DNA of 64,000 nucleotides from Roseibium marinum (GTDB lineage: Bacteria; Pseudomonadota; Alphaproteobacteria; Rhizobiales; Stappiaceae), in the NCBI RefSeq assembly GCF_002906165.1, contig NZ_PPCN01000001.1, forward strand, positions 310,001 through 374,000. The letters run 5' to 3'. The notes beneath the pieces are model-generated. The model did no database searches. It had not been told where the DNA came from and saw only the letters and a program-made list of their open reading frames with translations. Below are positions 19,139-27,864 of this stretch, in pieces. A program made the position numbers and the translations under genes. The number at the start of each line of letters is the position of its first letter. Within the stretch, counting starts at the first letter, position 1.

Positions 19139-19426
19139 TGGCACCGGGCCTTTTTGTTCCAGAAGTCCGTAACGACGGGAGCATACCTTCGTCGATTGCA
19201 GAATTTATTTTGAATACCGGGAGAACTCTTCTCTGGCGTGCCGCGCTGTCGCCAAAGAAACTACAGGATCGCAGTAAATTGGCAGAATCTGACACGTTTA
19301 CTGTAAAAAATGCTTGTTGTTTTTTGCTGCACCTGCGAAGGTTGAAAAAAACGGGCTGCGGCGGAAAAGCCAGTTCAAGGCCCGTGGTTTTTGGGGAGGC
19401 GCCCTCCAGTCAAGCGAGTTGGTGCC
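19139..19426 (+). other. fixX-nifA intergenic region, no clear promoter
   Basis: 288 bp, relatively AT-rich. No TGT-N10-ACA, no -24/-12 element and no TTGAT-N4-ATCAA FixK box was found. A long-loop stem ACGGGC / GCCCGT at 19351-19385 followed by TTTTT may attenuate. nifA may be read through from fixA or use an unrecognised promoter here. Confidence 0.5.
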
Positions 19427-21181
19427 ATGCCTACTGAATTGATCCCGGAGCTTCACAAGCCTGTTACGCCGGCCGGCCTCTTTACGACGCGTGCGGAAGT
19501 CGCGTTGCACGGAATGTATGAGATTTCCAAGGTTCTGGCGATCCCGGCGCGACTTGAATCGACCTTGTCGAATGTCTTGACCTTGCTCTCCAGTTTTCTT
19601 GAAATGAGCCATGGGCTGATTGCCCTGCTGGACGAAAACGGCGAACCGAATGTGGTGGTCGGGTCCGGCTGGACGGAACGCAATGCCAAGAGCCATTTCG
19701 AGCTTCTGCCGCAGCTCGCCATCGGCCAGATCGTGGCGACCAAGATGCCGCTGGTGGTCGAGAACGTCGCCAACGATCCGCTGTTTGAGGATTGGGTTGC
19801 CGCCGAGCACTGGGGCGATGCGCCGCGGATTTCCTTTATCGGTGTGCCGATCAAGGAACGTGAGAAGGTCATCGGCACGCTGACCATCGATCGGATTTCG
19901 GACGGTCGCACCAGCTTCAAGTTCGACGAGGACGTCCGTTTTCTGGCGATGATCGCCAATTTGGTCGGTCAGACCGTTCGCCTGCACGATGTCATCAACC
20001 GCGACCGCCAAAGATTGATGGGCGAGCAGCGCCGGTTGGAAAAAAAACTTTCCGAAACCGTCAAGCCGACCCGCGATCCCGGTATGCGGATGCGCGGAAT
20101 CGTTGGCGAAAGCGATGCCATTCATTCGGTTCTGGACAAGATCAAGGTGGTGGCGCGCAGCAATTCAACGGTTCTGCTGCGCGGTGAATCCGGAACGGGA
20201 AAAGAGCTCTTTGCCCGCGCCACCCATGATCTGTCGGAGCGGAAGAAAGGTCCCTTCGTCAAACTCAACTGCGCGGCCCTGCCGGAGTCCGTGCTGGAGT
20301 CGGAGCTTTTCGGTCACGAAAAGGGCGCCTTTACCGGCGCGGTCACACAACGCAAGGGACGCTTTGAGCTCGCCAACGGCGGGACGTTGTTCCTGGATGA
20401 GATTGGCGAGATTTCGCCCTCCTTCCAGGCCAAGTTATTACGCGTGCTTCAGGAAGGCGAGTTCGAGCGCGTTGGCGGCATGAAGACCATCAAGGTCGAT
20501 GTCCGGCTGGTGGCGGCGACCAACAAGAACCTGGAAGAGGCGGTCACCAAGGGCGAGTTCCGGGCCGATCTCTATTATCGGATCAACGTCATCACCATTT
20601 TGCTTCCTGCCTTGCGCGAGCGGCGGGAGGACGTGTTCCCGCTGGCGCAGGAGTTCCTCAAGCGCTTCAATACCGAACACGGTACGCAGTTGACATTCAC
20701 CGGTTCGGCCAGGGGCGTTCTCGAAGGTTGTTTCTTTCCCGGAAACGTACGAGAGCTGGAAAATTGCGTGCGCCGGACGGCGACCCTGTCCCAGGAGGCA
20801 AACATCGTCGCGGACGATTTTGCCTGCCGCAACGACGACTGTCTTTCTTCGACCCTGTGGAAGGGGGCTGTGGAAACCGCGGCCCCGTTCAATATCATCC
20901 ATCGTCCGACCGTTTCGGGTATGCCGGGACCAGGCCGGATGGCCGACAGCGTGGCGTCCGCCAGCGTGAATACCCCGGCCGGCATCTCGCCGGCGTCCTG
21001 TCCGGAAGCCGAGACCTGCACGGTCTTGAACGGCGACGGGCAATCGGAACGCGAGCGCCTTGTGGATGCGATGGAACGCGCCGGCTGGGTGCAGGCAAAG
21101 GCAGCCCGGATTCTTAATCTGACGCCACGCCAGATCGGCTATGCGTTGCGCAAGCACAAGATCCCGATCAAGAAATTCTAG
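19427..21181 (+). CDS. nifA: NifA, sigma-54 activator of nif genes (O2-sensitive type)
   Basis: 584 aa from the ATG at 19427; the SD is weak and a TTG at 19391 is a less likely start. N-terminal GAF domain (~30-190), AAA+ domain with Walker A G253-E260 (GESGTGKE) and the sigma-54 contact loop GAFTGA, then an interdomain linker and C-terminal HTH ([23 protein letters not shown]). C435-x11-C447-x19-C467-x4-C472 is exactly the cysteine motif of oxygen-sensitive NifA in alpha/betaproteobacteria. It should act on the TGT-N10-ACA sites listed here. Confidence 0.98.
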   Translation: MPTELIPELHKPVTPAGLFTTRAEVALHGMYEISKVLAIPARLESTLSNVLTLLSSFLEMSHGLIALLDENGEPNVVVGSGWTERNAKSHFELLPQLAIGQIVATKMPLVVENVANDPLFEDWVAAEHWGDAPRISFIGVPIKEREKVIGTLTIDRISDGRTSFKFDEDVRFLAMIANLVGQTVRLHDVINRDRQRLMGEQRRLEKKLSETVKPTRDPGMRMRGIVGESDAIHSVLDKIKVVARSNSTVLLRGESGTGKELFARATHDLSERKKGPFVKLNCAALPESVLESELFGHEKGAFTGAVTQRKGRFELANGGTLFLDEIGEISPSFQAKLLRVLQEGEFERVGGMKTIKVDVRLVAATNKNLEEAVTKGEFRADLYYRINVITILLPALRERREDVFPLAQEFLKRFNTEHGTQLTFTGSARGVLEGCFFPGNVRELENCVRRTATLSQEANIVADDFACRNDDCLSSTLWKGAVETAAPFNIIHRPTVSGMPGPGRMADSVASASVNTPAGISPASCPEAETCTVLNGDGQSERERLVDAMERAGWVQAKAARILNLTPRQIGYALRKHKIPIKKF

Positions 21182-21312
21182 CGTCGGCGTCCTGTCGCTG
21201 ACACGGTGCCCGCAAAACGGAAGCGATCGATCCGATTGGCGGCGCGGCATGGTCCGGCGCATCCTTTGCCCGAAAGCTTTCGAAACACGCGGCTCAGCTT
21301 TCCGACAGAAAA

Positions 21313-21328
21313 TGTTGGAAGTCCGACA
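21313..21328. promoter_or_regulatory. NifA upstream activator sequence for fdxN
   Basis: TGT-N10-ACA (TGTTGGAAGTCCGACA), 171 bp before the -24 element. Confidence 0.7.
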
Positions 21329-21498
21329 CTCCTCAGCGAAAGAACGGCGCGCGCGGCTGTTCAGGCCTCACAACGAGTACTCGCTCGCCAGCAGAGTATT
21401 GATGTCACCAAACTAAGTCGCTGGAATTAAATAATAATAATTCAAAAATAAATTGCTCCGGCTTTCTTTTTCATTCGCGTGGAAGCTTGATGCGAGCA

Positions 21499-21514
21499 TG
21501 GCACGATGCTTGCT
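21499..21514 (+). promoter_or_regulatory. Sigma-54 promoter for fdxN operon
   Basis: TGGCAC-N5-TTGCT, consensus, 84 bp before the fdxN ATG. Confidence 0.9.
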
Positions 21515-21597
21515 CCAACAATCCTGAGCGCAGCTTTTTGCTGCAAGGCCGCCGGCCTTCCCCGGCGCCGTTCTGGTCTGATTAAAGGAGCGAAGTC

Positions 21598-21792
21598 ATG
21601 GCCTACAAGATCATCGTATCGCAGTGCACGGTTTGCAGCATGTGCGAATTCGAATGCCCGAATGCCGCCATTTCCATGAAGGGCGACACATATGTGATCG
21701 ATCCGAAAAAGTGCACCGAATGCGAGGGCTCTTACGATACGCCGAAGTGCGACGAAGTTTGCCCCGTGCCAAATACCTGCGTTCCCGCCTGA
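21598..21792 (+). CDS. fdxN: 2[4Fe-4S] ferredoxin, FdxN-type
   Basis: 64 aa. First cluster [13 protein letters not shown], second CTEC-x8-C-x3-C, the nif-type spacing with an enlarged loop between the second-cluster cysteines. Likely direct donor to NifH or NifB. AAAGGAG lies before the ATG. It opens the operon fdxN-LRV-like-nifT-SIR2-like. A close paralogue is at 25347. Confidence 0.95.
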   Translation: MAYKIIVSQCTVCSMCEFECPNAAISMKGDTYVIDPKKCTECEGSYDTPKCDEVCPVPNTCVPA

Positions 21793-21833
21793 GGCGGGAT
21801 TGTTTTCAATCTCCAGATCCTGAGGGGGCGGTC

Positions 21834-22334
21834 ATGAATGACCTCAGCCACGCTGCCGCTTGGAGCGAAATCGAACAGAACTCCTTGAAATTCGCGGCGG
21901 ATCTTTCAGTCCTGCATGATCCGTCGGCTTGCGGGGTGGATTGCTACGTCCAACAGCAGTCGTCACGCAGGAAATGGTGCTTTTGCGACTATCTCGCCTC
22001 CGTGGGTGCCTATCTGCAAGAGGGCCAGGCAACCGGAGCCCGGAAATGGCAATTGACCGGTGATGGGGAGGGGGAAATGCGCGTGACAGCCCAGGCCGGC
22101 GAGTCGGGCGCATTCTCCGCCGCTGCCATTCACCCCGATCCGAATATCCGGCTGTCCTACGCAAAGCGGCTTTCGGAAAGCGATCTGGCGCCTTTTCTCG
22201 ACGATCCTGACGGCGAAATTCGCGAACTTGCCTATGACCGCTTGCTCGCCGTTTCCAGAAAGCAGGTCAAAAGGCTGATGAACAAGCGCCAGGGCAAGAG
22301 TGATTTCTCTCACGCGAAGGATTGCAATCAATGA
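21834..22334 (+). CDS. Short LRV-like Cys-rich nif protein
   Basis: 166 aa from the ATG at 21834 (TGAGGGGGCGGT upstream). The N terminus has a cysteine-rich patch (DPSACGVDCY...KWCFCDYL) that could bind Fe-S. Residues ~100-150 contain two leucine-rich-variant/HEAT-like repeats (AAIHPDPNIRLSYAKRL, PFLDDPDGEIRELAYDRL) like those of the full LRV protein at 26469. Function unknown; presumably an accessory to NifB or Fe-S maturation. Its stop overlaps the nifT start (ATGA). Confidence 0.75.
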   Translation: MNDLSHAAAWSEIEQNSLKFAADLSVLHDPSACGVDCYVQQQSSRRKWCFCDYLASVGAYLQEGQATGARKWQLTGDGEGEMRVTAQAGESGAFSAAAIHPDPNIRLSYAKRLSESDLAPFLDDPDGEIRELAYDRLLAVSRKQVKRLMNKRQGKSDFSHAKDCNQ

Positions 22335-22552
22335 AGATCATGATCCGCCGGTCTCCGGAAATCGGCCTGTCGATATACGTCCCTAAAAAGGACCTCGAAG
22401 AGCCGGTCGTCGAGATGGAGCACGAGGCCATGTGGGGCGGGTGGATCAGGATCGCCAACGGCTGGGTGCTCGATCTTCCCGAGATGGACGAGGACACACG
22501 GCTCCCGATCACCGTGAATGCGCGCAAGCGCGCCGAAGCGGAAGAGGTGTAG
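22331..22552 (+). CDS. nifT: NifT/FixU family protein
   Basis: 73 aa. The family pattern is complete: MKIMIRRSP..GLSIYVPKKDLEEPVVEME...WGGWIRIANGWVLDLPEM. Small protein of unknown biochemical role found near nifHDK or nifB. The ATG at 22331 overlaps the previous stop. Confidence 0.92.
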   Translation: MKIMIRRSPEIGLSIYVPKKDLEEPVVEMEHEAMWGGWIRIANGWVLDLPEMDEDTRLPITVNARKRAEAEEV

Positions 22553-22554
22553 AC

Positions 22555-23427
22555 ATGAGTGCTCTTCTTGCCGACGTATCGGACTTGAGCTTCGCGAATG
22601 CGGAAGACACGCTGCCCAGGCTGGCCGATGGGCTACGAGCCGGGCAGGTGGTGCCCTATCTCGGCCCGCAGCTGTTGAGTTCGGACAATCCCGACCTGCC
22701 ATCGACCCCGGAAGCGCTTGCGAAATTCCTCGAAAGCAAGGTGGCTCTGCCTGCCCGCGCCCGCGGCAACGTCTGGGCGGCGGCGCAATATATCGAGAGT
22801 ACCCGGCACCGGGCGACGGTGACGACGTTGATGGCCGAGGCCTTTTCGGTGCCGGCCAAGCCATCCGGGTTGCACCGCATGCTGGCGTCGCTCAACCTGC
22901 CGCTCATCGTCGACAGTTGGTACGATGGCGCCATGCGCTCCGCGCTGCAAGCCACGCAAGGCTGGGGCGAGATCCAGGGGATTACCCGCGCCGGCATCGG
23001 TGAGGACCAGTGGTATCGGTTCTACGACCGGTCCGGTGAAGAAACGGAGGCCGCGGCCGCGGCTGGATGGAAGACCATACTCTACAAGCCGAATGGCGGC
23101 ATCGTTCCGGCGCGCAATTTTCTGATCACCGATGCGGATTATGTCGAGGTTCTGACGGAGATCGACATTCAGACGCCAATTCCGGACATGGTCAAGGACC
23201 GGCGCTCCGACCGTGGCTTCGTGTTCCTCGGCTGCAGGTTCCACGACCAGCTTCTGCGCACTTATGCACGCCAGATCATGAAGCGGTCCACCGGCCCGCA
23301 CTATGCGATCCTTGATCCCGCGGACACTTTGACTCGGAACGAGGTACGCTTCCTGGCGGCACAGGAGATCGTTCCGATTTCCGCGTCGGTCGATACGGCA
23401 GCGGAGATCATGCTGGAAGTGGCTTGA
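22555..23427 (+). CDS. SIR2-like domain protein in nif operon
   Basis: 290 aa from the ATG at 22555, two bases after the nifT stop. The C-terminal block [22 protein letters not shown] and overall layout resemble the SIR2_2 (PF13289-type) fold, but the NAD-binding GAGxS is replaced by YLGPQLLSS, so NAD hydrolase or deacylase activity is doubtful. Last gene of the fdxN operon, followed by a rho-independent terminator. Its role in nitrogen fixation is unknown; assignment by memory of the family. Confidence 0.7.
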   Translation: MSALLADVSDLSFANAEDTLPRLADGLRAGQVVPYLGPQLLSSDNPDLPSTPEALAKFLESKVALPARARGNVWAAAQYIESTRHRATVTTLMAEAFSVPAKPSGLHRMLASLNLPLIVDSWYDGAMRSALQATQGWGEIQGITRAGIGEDQWYRFYDRSGEETEAAAAAGWKTILYKPNGGIVPARNFLITDADYVEVLTEIDIQTPIPDMVKDRRSDRGFVFLGCRFHDQLLRTYARQIMKRSTGPHYAILDPADTLTRNEVRFLAAQEIVPISASVDTAAEIMLEVA

Positions 23428-23478
23428 GGGCAAAGCAAACTGAGGCAAGCCCGGTATCGGGCCAGGTATTGGGAAAAC

Positions 23479-23507
23479 AAACGGCGCGGCTTTGTCCGCG
23501 CCGTTTT
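23479..23507 (+). terminator. Rho-independent terminator of the fdxN-SIR2 operon
   Basis: Stem AAACGGCGCGG / CCGCGCCGTTT, 6-nt loop, T-rich tail (TTTTGCGTTTG), 51 bp after the SIR2-like stop and before the nifB promoter. Confidence 0.85.
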
Positions 23508-23575
23508 GCGTTTGTGTCCGCCTCTTCTTGTCACCGGACAATGGATGTCCGGCATTTACGAAAGACAACAATCTG

Positions 23576-23591
23576 TGTTGGCAAGACGACA
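23576..23591. promoter_or_regulatory. NifA upstream activator sequence 1 for nifB
   Basis: TGT-N10-ACA (TGTTGGCAAGACGACA), 93 bp before the -24 element; tandem with the next site. Confidence 0.8.
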
Positions 23592-23593
23592 GA

Positions 23594-23609
23594 TGTCGGC
23601 AACGGAACA
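23594..23609. promoter_or_regulatory. NifA upstream activator sequence 2 for nifB
   Basis: TGT-N10-ACA (TGTCGGCAACGGAACA), 18 bp downstream of the first site, 75 bp before the -24 element. Confidence 0.8.
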
Positions 23610-23668
23610 CAAGCGGATCATCGAAATAACGATCTGAATTATATAAGTAATTTCACGTTTATTCAATC

Positions 23669-23684
23669 TGGCACGCGAGTTGCT
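23669..23684 (+). promoter_or_regulatory. Sigma-54 promoter for nifB
   Basis: TGGCAC-N5-TTGCT, 61 bp before the nifB ATG; two tandem NifA sites lie upstream. Confidence 0.92.
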
Positions 23685-23744
23685 CAGGTGAACTCAGATT
23701 ACTTTAGAACGGTTACAGCTCAGGCGAACAGCGAGGACGGACGG

Positions 23745-25307
23745 ATGGATACACCGGTACAGCACGACGGCGCGCAAGTCGAAAGCTCCGTTGATTTGGA
23801 AGCGATCATGCAGCAGGCGGCCGAGCACAAGGGATGCGGTACGGACGGCGGCAACAGCAAGCCCAGCTGCGGATCTTCCGCGGGGCAGGGCGACATGCCG
23901 ACCGAAATCTGGGAAAAGGTGAAGAACCACCCCTGCTATAGCGAAGAGGCGCATCATCACTACGCCCGCATGCATGTCGCGGTCGCACCTGCCTGCAACA
24001 TCCAGTGCAACTACTGCAACCGCAAATACGACTGCGCCAACGAATCCCGGCCGGGCGTGGTCAGCGAGCGGCTGACGCCGGAGCAGGCCTCCAAGAAGGT
24101 GCTGGCCGTTGCCTCCACCATTCCACAGATGACTGTGCTCGGCATCGCGGGCCCCGGTGACCCGCTCGCCAATCCGGCGAAAACCTTCAAGACCTTCGAG
24201 CTGATCTCGCAAACGGCTCCCGACATCAAACTCTGCCTGTCGACCAATGGGCTGACGCTGCCGGATCATGTCGACGAGATCGCCAAGTACAATGTCGATC
24301 ACGTGACCATCACCATCAACATGGTTGATCCGGAAATCGGCGCCAAGATCTATCCCTGGGTGTTCTACAAGCACCAGCGCTACACAGGCGTTGAAGCCGC
24401 GCAAATCCTCACCGACCGCCAGCTCCAGGGCCTGGAGATGCTTACCGAGCGCGGCATCTTGTGCAAGGTCAACTCCGTCATGATCCCCGGCGTCAACGAC
24501 CAGCACCTGGTCGAGGTCAACCGGGCGGTGAAGTCGCGCGGTGCCTTCCTGCACAACATCATGCCGCTGATTTCCGCGCCCGAACACGGCACGGTCTTCG
24601 GTCTGAACGGCCAGCGCGGGCCCTCGGCGCAGGAACTGAAGGCGCTGCAGGATTCCTGCGAAGGCGAAATGAACATGATGCGTCATTGCCGCCAGTGCCG
24701 CGCCGATGCTGTCGGTCTTCTCGGGGAGGACCGCAGCGCGGAATTCACCACCGACAAGATCATGGAAATGGAAGTCGACTACGATCTGGATACGCGCAAG
24801 GCCTATCAGGCCCAGGTCGAAGAAGAACGGGTGGCCAAGGTTGCCGCGAAGCAGGAAGAGCTCAAGGCCCTTGCCGGCGAAGTCAGCGACATCAAGGTTC
24901 TTGCTGCCGTGGCGACCAAGGGCTCGGGTTTGATCAACGAGCATTTCGGCCATGCCAAGGAATTTCAGGTTTACGAACTGTCGACCGATGGAGCCAAGTT
25001 CGTCGGCCACCGCCGCGTCGATCTTTACTGCCAGGGTGGCTTTGGCGACGAAGATTCGCTGTCGACGGTGATCCGCGCGATCAACGACTGCCACGCGGTG
25101 TTCGTCTCCAAGATCGGCGGATGCCCGAAGAGCGACCTTCAGGCCGCAGGCATCGACCCGGTCGACCGGTATGCGCACGAATACATCGAGAAGTCGGCGA
25201 TCACCTGGTTCAAGAACTACCTGGAGAGAGTCCGCAGCGGCGAGATCGAGCACATCGAACGGGGCGATGCGGACATCCGACAGGGTGCACTGATCGAGGT
25301 CGCCTGA
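23745..25307 (+). CDS. nifB: NifB, FeMo-co precursor (NifB-co) synthase
   Basis: 520 aa from the ATG at 23745; the frame is open further upstream but crosses the promoter. Radical SAM cluster C84-x3-C88-x2-C91 (CNIQCNYC) and the conserved [26 protein letters not shown] block. The C-terminal ~120 residues are a NifX-like domain ([17 protein letters not shown]). It fuses [4Fe-4S] clusters and inserts carbide to make NifB-co, passed via NifX to NifEN. An N-terminal Gly/Ser/Cys-rich segment is typical of this group. Confidence 0.98.
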   Translation: MDTPVQHDGAQVESSVDLEAIMQQAAEHKGCGTDGGNSKPSCGSSAGQGDMPTEIWEKVKNHPCYSEEAHHHYARMHVAVAPACNIQCNYCNRKYDCANESRPGVVSERLTPEQASKKVLAVASTIPQMTVLGIAGPGDPLANPAKTFKTFELISQTAPDIKLCLSTNGLTLPDHVDEIAKYNVDHVTITINMVDPEIGAKIYPWVFYKHQRYTGVEAAQILTDRQLQGLEMLTERGILCKVNSVMIPGVNDQHLVEVNRAVKSRGAFLHNIMPLISAPEHGTVFGLNGQRGPSAQELKALQDSCEGEMNMMRHCRQCRADAVGLLGEDRSAEFTTDKIMEMEVDYDLDTRKAYQAQVEEERVAKVAAKQEELKALAGEVSDIKVLAAVATKGSGLINEHFGHAKEFQVYELSTDGAKFVGHRRVDLYCQGGFGDEDSLSTVIRAINDCHAVFVSKIGGCPKSDLQAAGIDPVDRYAHEYIEKSAITWFKNYLERVRSGEIEHIERGDADIRQGALIEVA

Positions 25308-25346
25308 CGGCGGCCTAGGCAACCTTCTATTCAGGAGAGGTGACCC

Positions 25347-25571
25347 ATGGCTTTCAAGATCATCGCGTCCCAATGCACCAACTGCACGGCTTGTGAGGCG
25401 GAGTGCCCCAATCTGGCGATTTCGGAGAAGGGCGGAACCTTCATCATCGATCCGGAAAAATGCACCGAGTGCATTGGGCACTTCGACTCGCCGCAATGCG
25501 AGGCGGTCTGCCCGGTCGACGATACATGTGTCATCGATCAGAACTTCCCGCGGTATCAGGCCGCGCAATAG
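25347..25571 (+). CDS. 2[4Fe-4S] ferredoxin, second FdxN-type
   Basis: 74 aa. [13 protein letters not shown] and CTEC-x8-C-x3-C match the first fdxN closely ([11 protein letters not shown] versus [11 protein letters not shown]). Directly after nifB, so a likely electron donor to NifB. The SD is AGGAGAGGTG. The paralogue at 21598 is in a separate operon. Confidence 0.95.
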   Translation: MAFKIIASQCTNCTACEAECPNLAISEKGGTFIIDPEKCTECIGHFDSPQCEAVCPVDDTCVIDQNFPRYQAAQ

Positions 25572-25594
25572 GGGCCATGCAACAGGGGACGAAA

Positions 25595-25912
25595 ATGGCT
25601 TTTGAAATCACACCGAAAGCGGAACGGTTCATCCGGATGATGCTGATGTCCGACGGCGGTCCGCAAAGCGGCTTCCGTCTCGCAGTCAGCCCGGGCGGAT
25701 GTTCGGGGCTGAATTCCGACGTCACCGTCATCGACGTGCCAGAGCCCGGTGACGCGGTCGTCGAGCGCAACGGCGTCCGGCTATTCCTGCCGGCGGAAAG
25801 CCGTCTCCTTCTGGACGGCGTGACGATCGACTTCATGGACACTCCGGCGCAGACCGGCCTCGTCTTTCACGATCCCAAGGCAACCGGAACCTGCGCTTCG
25901 CAGGCAGGCTAG
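25595..25912 (+). CDS. HesB/IscA-like protein after nifB
   Basis: 105 aa from the ATG at 25595 (ACAGGGGACG upstream; ATG 25577 possible). A-type carrier fold: FRLAVSPGGCSGLNSDVTVIDVPEPGD. One cysteine in the GGCSG motif is kept, but the C-terminal CxC of canonical IscA is reduced to a single cysteine (ATGTCASQAG), so cluster binding may differ. Likely an Fe-S accessory for NifB. Distinct from the canonical-looking copy at 12190. Confidence 0.85.
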   Translation: MAFEITPKAERFIRMMLMSDGGPQSGFRLAVSPGGCSGLNSDVTVIDVPEPGDAVVERNGVRLFLPAESRLLLDGVTIDFMDTPAQTGLVFHDPKATGTCASQAG

Positions 25913-25936
25913 GCAAGGAGCAGGAGGGAGAGCAGG

Positions 25937-26482
25937 ATGATCGGGCCGGTGGCAGAGGAAAGCAGGTGGATTCCCGCCTCGCAGGATACGATGCTTGCCG
26001 AAAGCCTCTTGGGCGGCGGTCTGCCCCGGGAGGCTGAGCATCATCTCGAACAGGCGGGACTTTCCTATCACCTGGATGAGGTTGCCGAAGCGCATCTGTC
26101 GCAGGCCTTCATGCTTGCGCCCGATCATGCCGCTGTTCTGATCGGTCTCTACCGCTTTTATTTTTACAAGGGGCGCTTGCGCGACGCCCTTCATATCGCC
26201 GGGGTCTGTCTGAAAAAGGCCACGCGTGAAAATAGCCTCCCTGAAGACTGGCGGCAGGTGAAACCCGGTGATGCGGCCTTCGACCGCTACGAGGAGATCC
26301 TGCCGCGCTTTTTTCTCTTCACTCTGAAGGGGTACGCCTATTTGAACATGCGTCTCGGCAACGCCGAGGAAGGCAAGACAGCGGTCCTGAAACTCCTGGA
26401 ACTCGATCCGGGCGACAAGATCGGCGCCAAGGTGCTGCTCGATGTCGCGACAAGGGCGGGGCGCGACGATGACGATGATTGA
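25937..26482 (+). CDS. TPR-like protein of nif cluster
   Basis: 181 aa, all-helical, with TPR-like pairs (AEAHLSQAFMLAPDHAAVLIGLYRFYFYKGRLRDALHIAGVCLKKA and LFTLKGYAYLNMRLGNAEEGKTAVLKLLELDPGD). Acidic C terminus. The SD is GGAGGGAGAG. It overlaps the LRV gene by 14 bases. Probably a protein-interaction adaptor; no enzymatic motif is seen. Confidence 0.8.
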   Translation: MIGPVAEESRWIPASQDTMLAESLLGGGLPREAEHHLEQAGLSYHLDEVAEAHLSQAFMLAPDHAAVLIGLYRFYFYKGRLRDALHIAGVCLKKATRENSLPEDWRQVKPGDAAFDRYEEILPRFFLFTLKGYAYLNMRLGNAEEGKTAVLKLLELDPGDKIGAKVLLDVATRAGRDDDDD

Positions 26483-27242
26483 CGACATCGACGAAGCCGT
26501 CGACTGGAGGGGCAATCCGGTCGATTGCGGCGCATGCGACCATCAGGCGCTGCTGGCGACCGGCAGATGCCAGATCAAGCGCGCCTGCGTTCATGATCGT
26601 TATGCGCGGCGCATCGACCGCTTCTTTGACTGGAATTCGGGTCTTGCCAACGACTATTTGAGCCACCCGCATTTCGAGGTGCGGGCGATCGCTGCCAAGC
26701 GCGCGGATGTGTTCCGCCTGCCGCCGCTGCTCCGCGACAACGAGGAAACCGTTCGCTGGAATGCCGCGCGGCGCCTGCCCAAGCGGTTGATCCTGGACTT
26801 GCGTGCGGATCCGCACCGGGAGGTCCGCATCCGCATCGCCAATCTGCTCGATGACGCGGAACTGGCGCCGATGATGACGGATACGGACTACTATGTCCGT
26901 CTTGTTGTTGCCCGGCGCATAGCCGCGCCCCTGCTGTCACGGATGATGCGCGACGAAGAGGCGGAGGTCCGCCGCGTTGTCGCCCGGCGCATTCCGGAAA
27001 ACTGGCTCACCGGAATGATGAACGATCCCGACGCGTCGGTGCGCTATGACATCGCGCAGCGTCTGCCGCCCGATCTGCTGATCCGGCTCCTGGGCGACGA
27101 GGACTGGCGCGTCCGCTACGAGGTTGCCAACCGGGCGAATGTGGAGCGGATCGGTGACCTCGCCCGGGACGCTGACGATTTGGTGAGAGAGGCCGTTCAG
27201 GCGCGCCTTTCCAGGCCGCTCATTCAGGAGACGTCGATATGA
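26469..27242 (+). CDS. LRV protein with N-terminal 4Fe-4S domain
   Basis: 257 aa from the ATG at 26469. The N-terminal cysteine cluster C-x2-C-x10-C-x5-C (CGACDHQALLATGRCQIKRAC) is followed by about eight leucine-rich-variant repeats (e.g. DYLSHPHFEVRAIAAKRA, DDAELAPMMTDTDYYVRLVVARRIA). This is the architecture of the A. vinelandii LRV protein, also encoded beside nif genes. Precise role unknown. It overlaps the TPR gene and, by ATGA, nifZ. Confidence 0.9.
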   Translation: MTMIDDIDEAVDWRGNPVDCGACDHQALLATGRCQIKRACVHDRYARRIDRFFDWNSGLANDYLSHPHFEVRAIAAKRADVFRLPPLLRDNEETVRWNAARRLPKRLILDLRADPHREVRIRIANLLDDAELAPMMTDTDYYVRLVVARRIAAPLLSRMMRDEEAEVRRVVARRIPENWLTGMMNDPDASVRYDIAQRLPPDLLIRLLGDEDWRVRYEVANRANVERIGDLARDADDLVREAVQARLSRPLIQETSI

Positions 27243-27577
27243 GCAATATCGTACGCGACAGCGACGTCGTGGAGCTTTCCGGACCGCCGATTTACAATTT
27301 CGGCGACAAGGTTCGCGCCAAGCGCACCGTTCGCAACGACGGAACCTATGCCGGCAAGGAGATCGGCGACATCCTCGCGAAGAAGGGCGAGGAGGGCTAC
27401 GTGGTGCACATCGGCACCTTTCTGCAGCAATTCTACATCTACGGCATCGAATTCATGGAAAGCGGCAATCGTGTCGGCATGAAGCGCAAGGAGCTCGAGG
27501 CGGTCCATGCGCCCGAGGACGAGGACATCGATCTGCCATTGCCAGGGAGAGATCGATTGCCAGGGAGACATCAATGA
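27239..27577 (+). CDS. nifZ: NifZ (copy 1), P-cluster maturation
   Basis: 112 aa. NifZ core PIYNFGDKVRAKRTVRNDGTYAGKEIGDILAKKGEEGYVVHIGTFLQQFYIYGIEF. NifZ helps form the second P-cluster of the MoFe protein. Starts on the LRV stop and ends on the start of the second nifZ (ATGA overlap at both ends), so translation is coupled. Confidence 0.94.
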   Translation: MSNIVRDSDVVELSGPPIYNFGDKVRAKRTVRNDGTYAGKEIGDILAKKGEEGYVVHIGTFLQQFYIYGIEFMESGNRVGMKRKELEAVHAPEDEDIDLPLPGRDRLPGRHQ

Positions 27578-27849
27578 GTGACAGCCAGAATCCTTTTATC
27601 GGCAATCTGCCCATCGAACCCAGAACGCCGAAATACGACTGGGGCCAGCGGGTGCGGGCCATGGTCGACCTGCAAAATGACGGCTCCTATCCGGACGCGC
27701 CGGAAGACGCGCTTCTGGTTGCGGTCGGCGATTTGGGCGAGGTCGTCCAGGTGGGGATGCACACCGATACCAACACCCCGGTCTACATGGTCGAATTCGA
27801 TGGGCCGAAGGTGGTCGGCTGCCTCGAAGAAGAGATTTCCCTGGTCTGA
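27574..27849 (+). CDS. NifZ-family protein (copy 2)
   Basis: 91 aa, the same fold as the gene before it: KYDWGQRVRAMVDLQNDGSYPDAPEDALLVAVGDLGEVVQVGMHTDTNTPVYMVEFDGPKVVGCLEEE. The N-terminal 18 residues are unique. The two copies are clearly diverged, so this is an old tandem duplication. Confidence 0.88.
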   Translation: MSDSQNPFIGNLPIEPRTPKYDWGQRVRAMVDLQNDGSYPDAPEDALLVAVGDLGEVVQVGMHTDTNTPVYMVEFDGPKVVGCLEEEISLV

Positions 27850-27864
27850 AGCGAGTGCCCGGTC

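Larger units (their letters stand above)
21182..21597 (+). other. nifA-fdxN intergenic region
   Basis: 416 bp without a convincing gene. It contains a NifA site (21313-21328), a sigma-54 promoter (21499-21514) and an AT-rich stretch (21425-21460). Short open frames here lack ribosome sites and look like chance. Confidence 0.7.

Noticed and set aside
19351-19390. Terminator-like structure just before nifA (ACGGGC / GCCCGT with T-run)
   Set aside because: Only six pairs around a ~23-nt loop; kept only as a note in the intergenic entry.
21141-21430. Short ORFs after nifA
   Set aside because: No ribosome sites, arginine/serine-rich shadow-type composition, and they cross the NifA site of the fdxN promoter.
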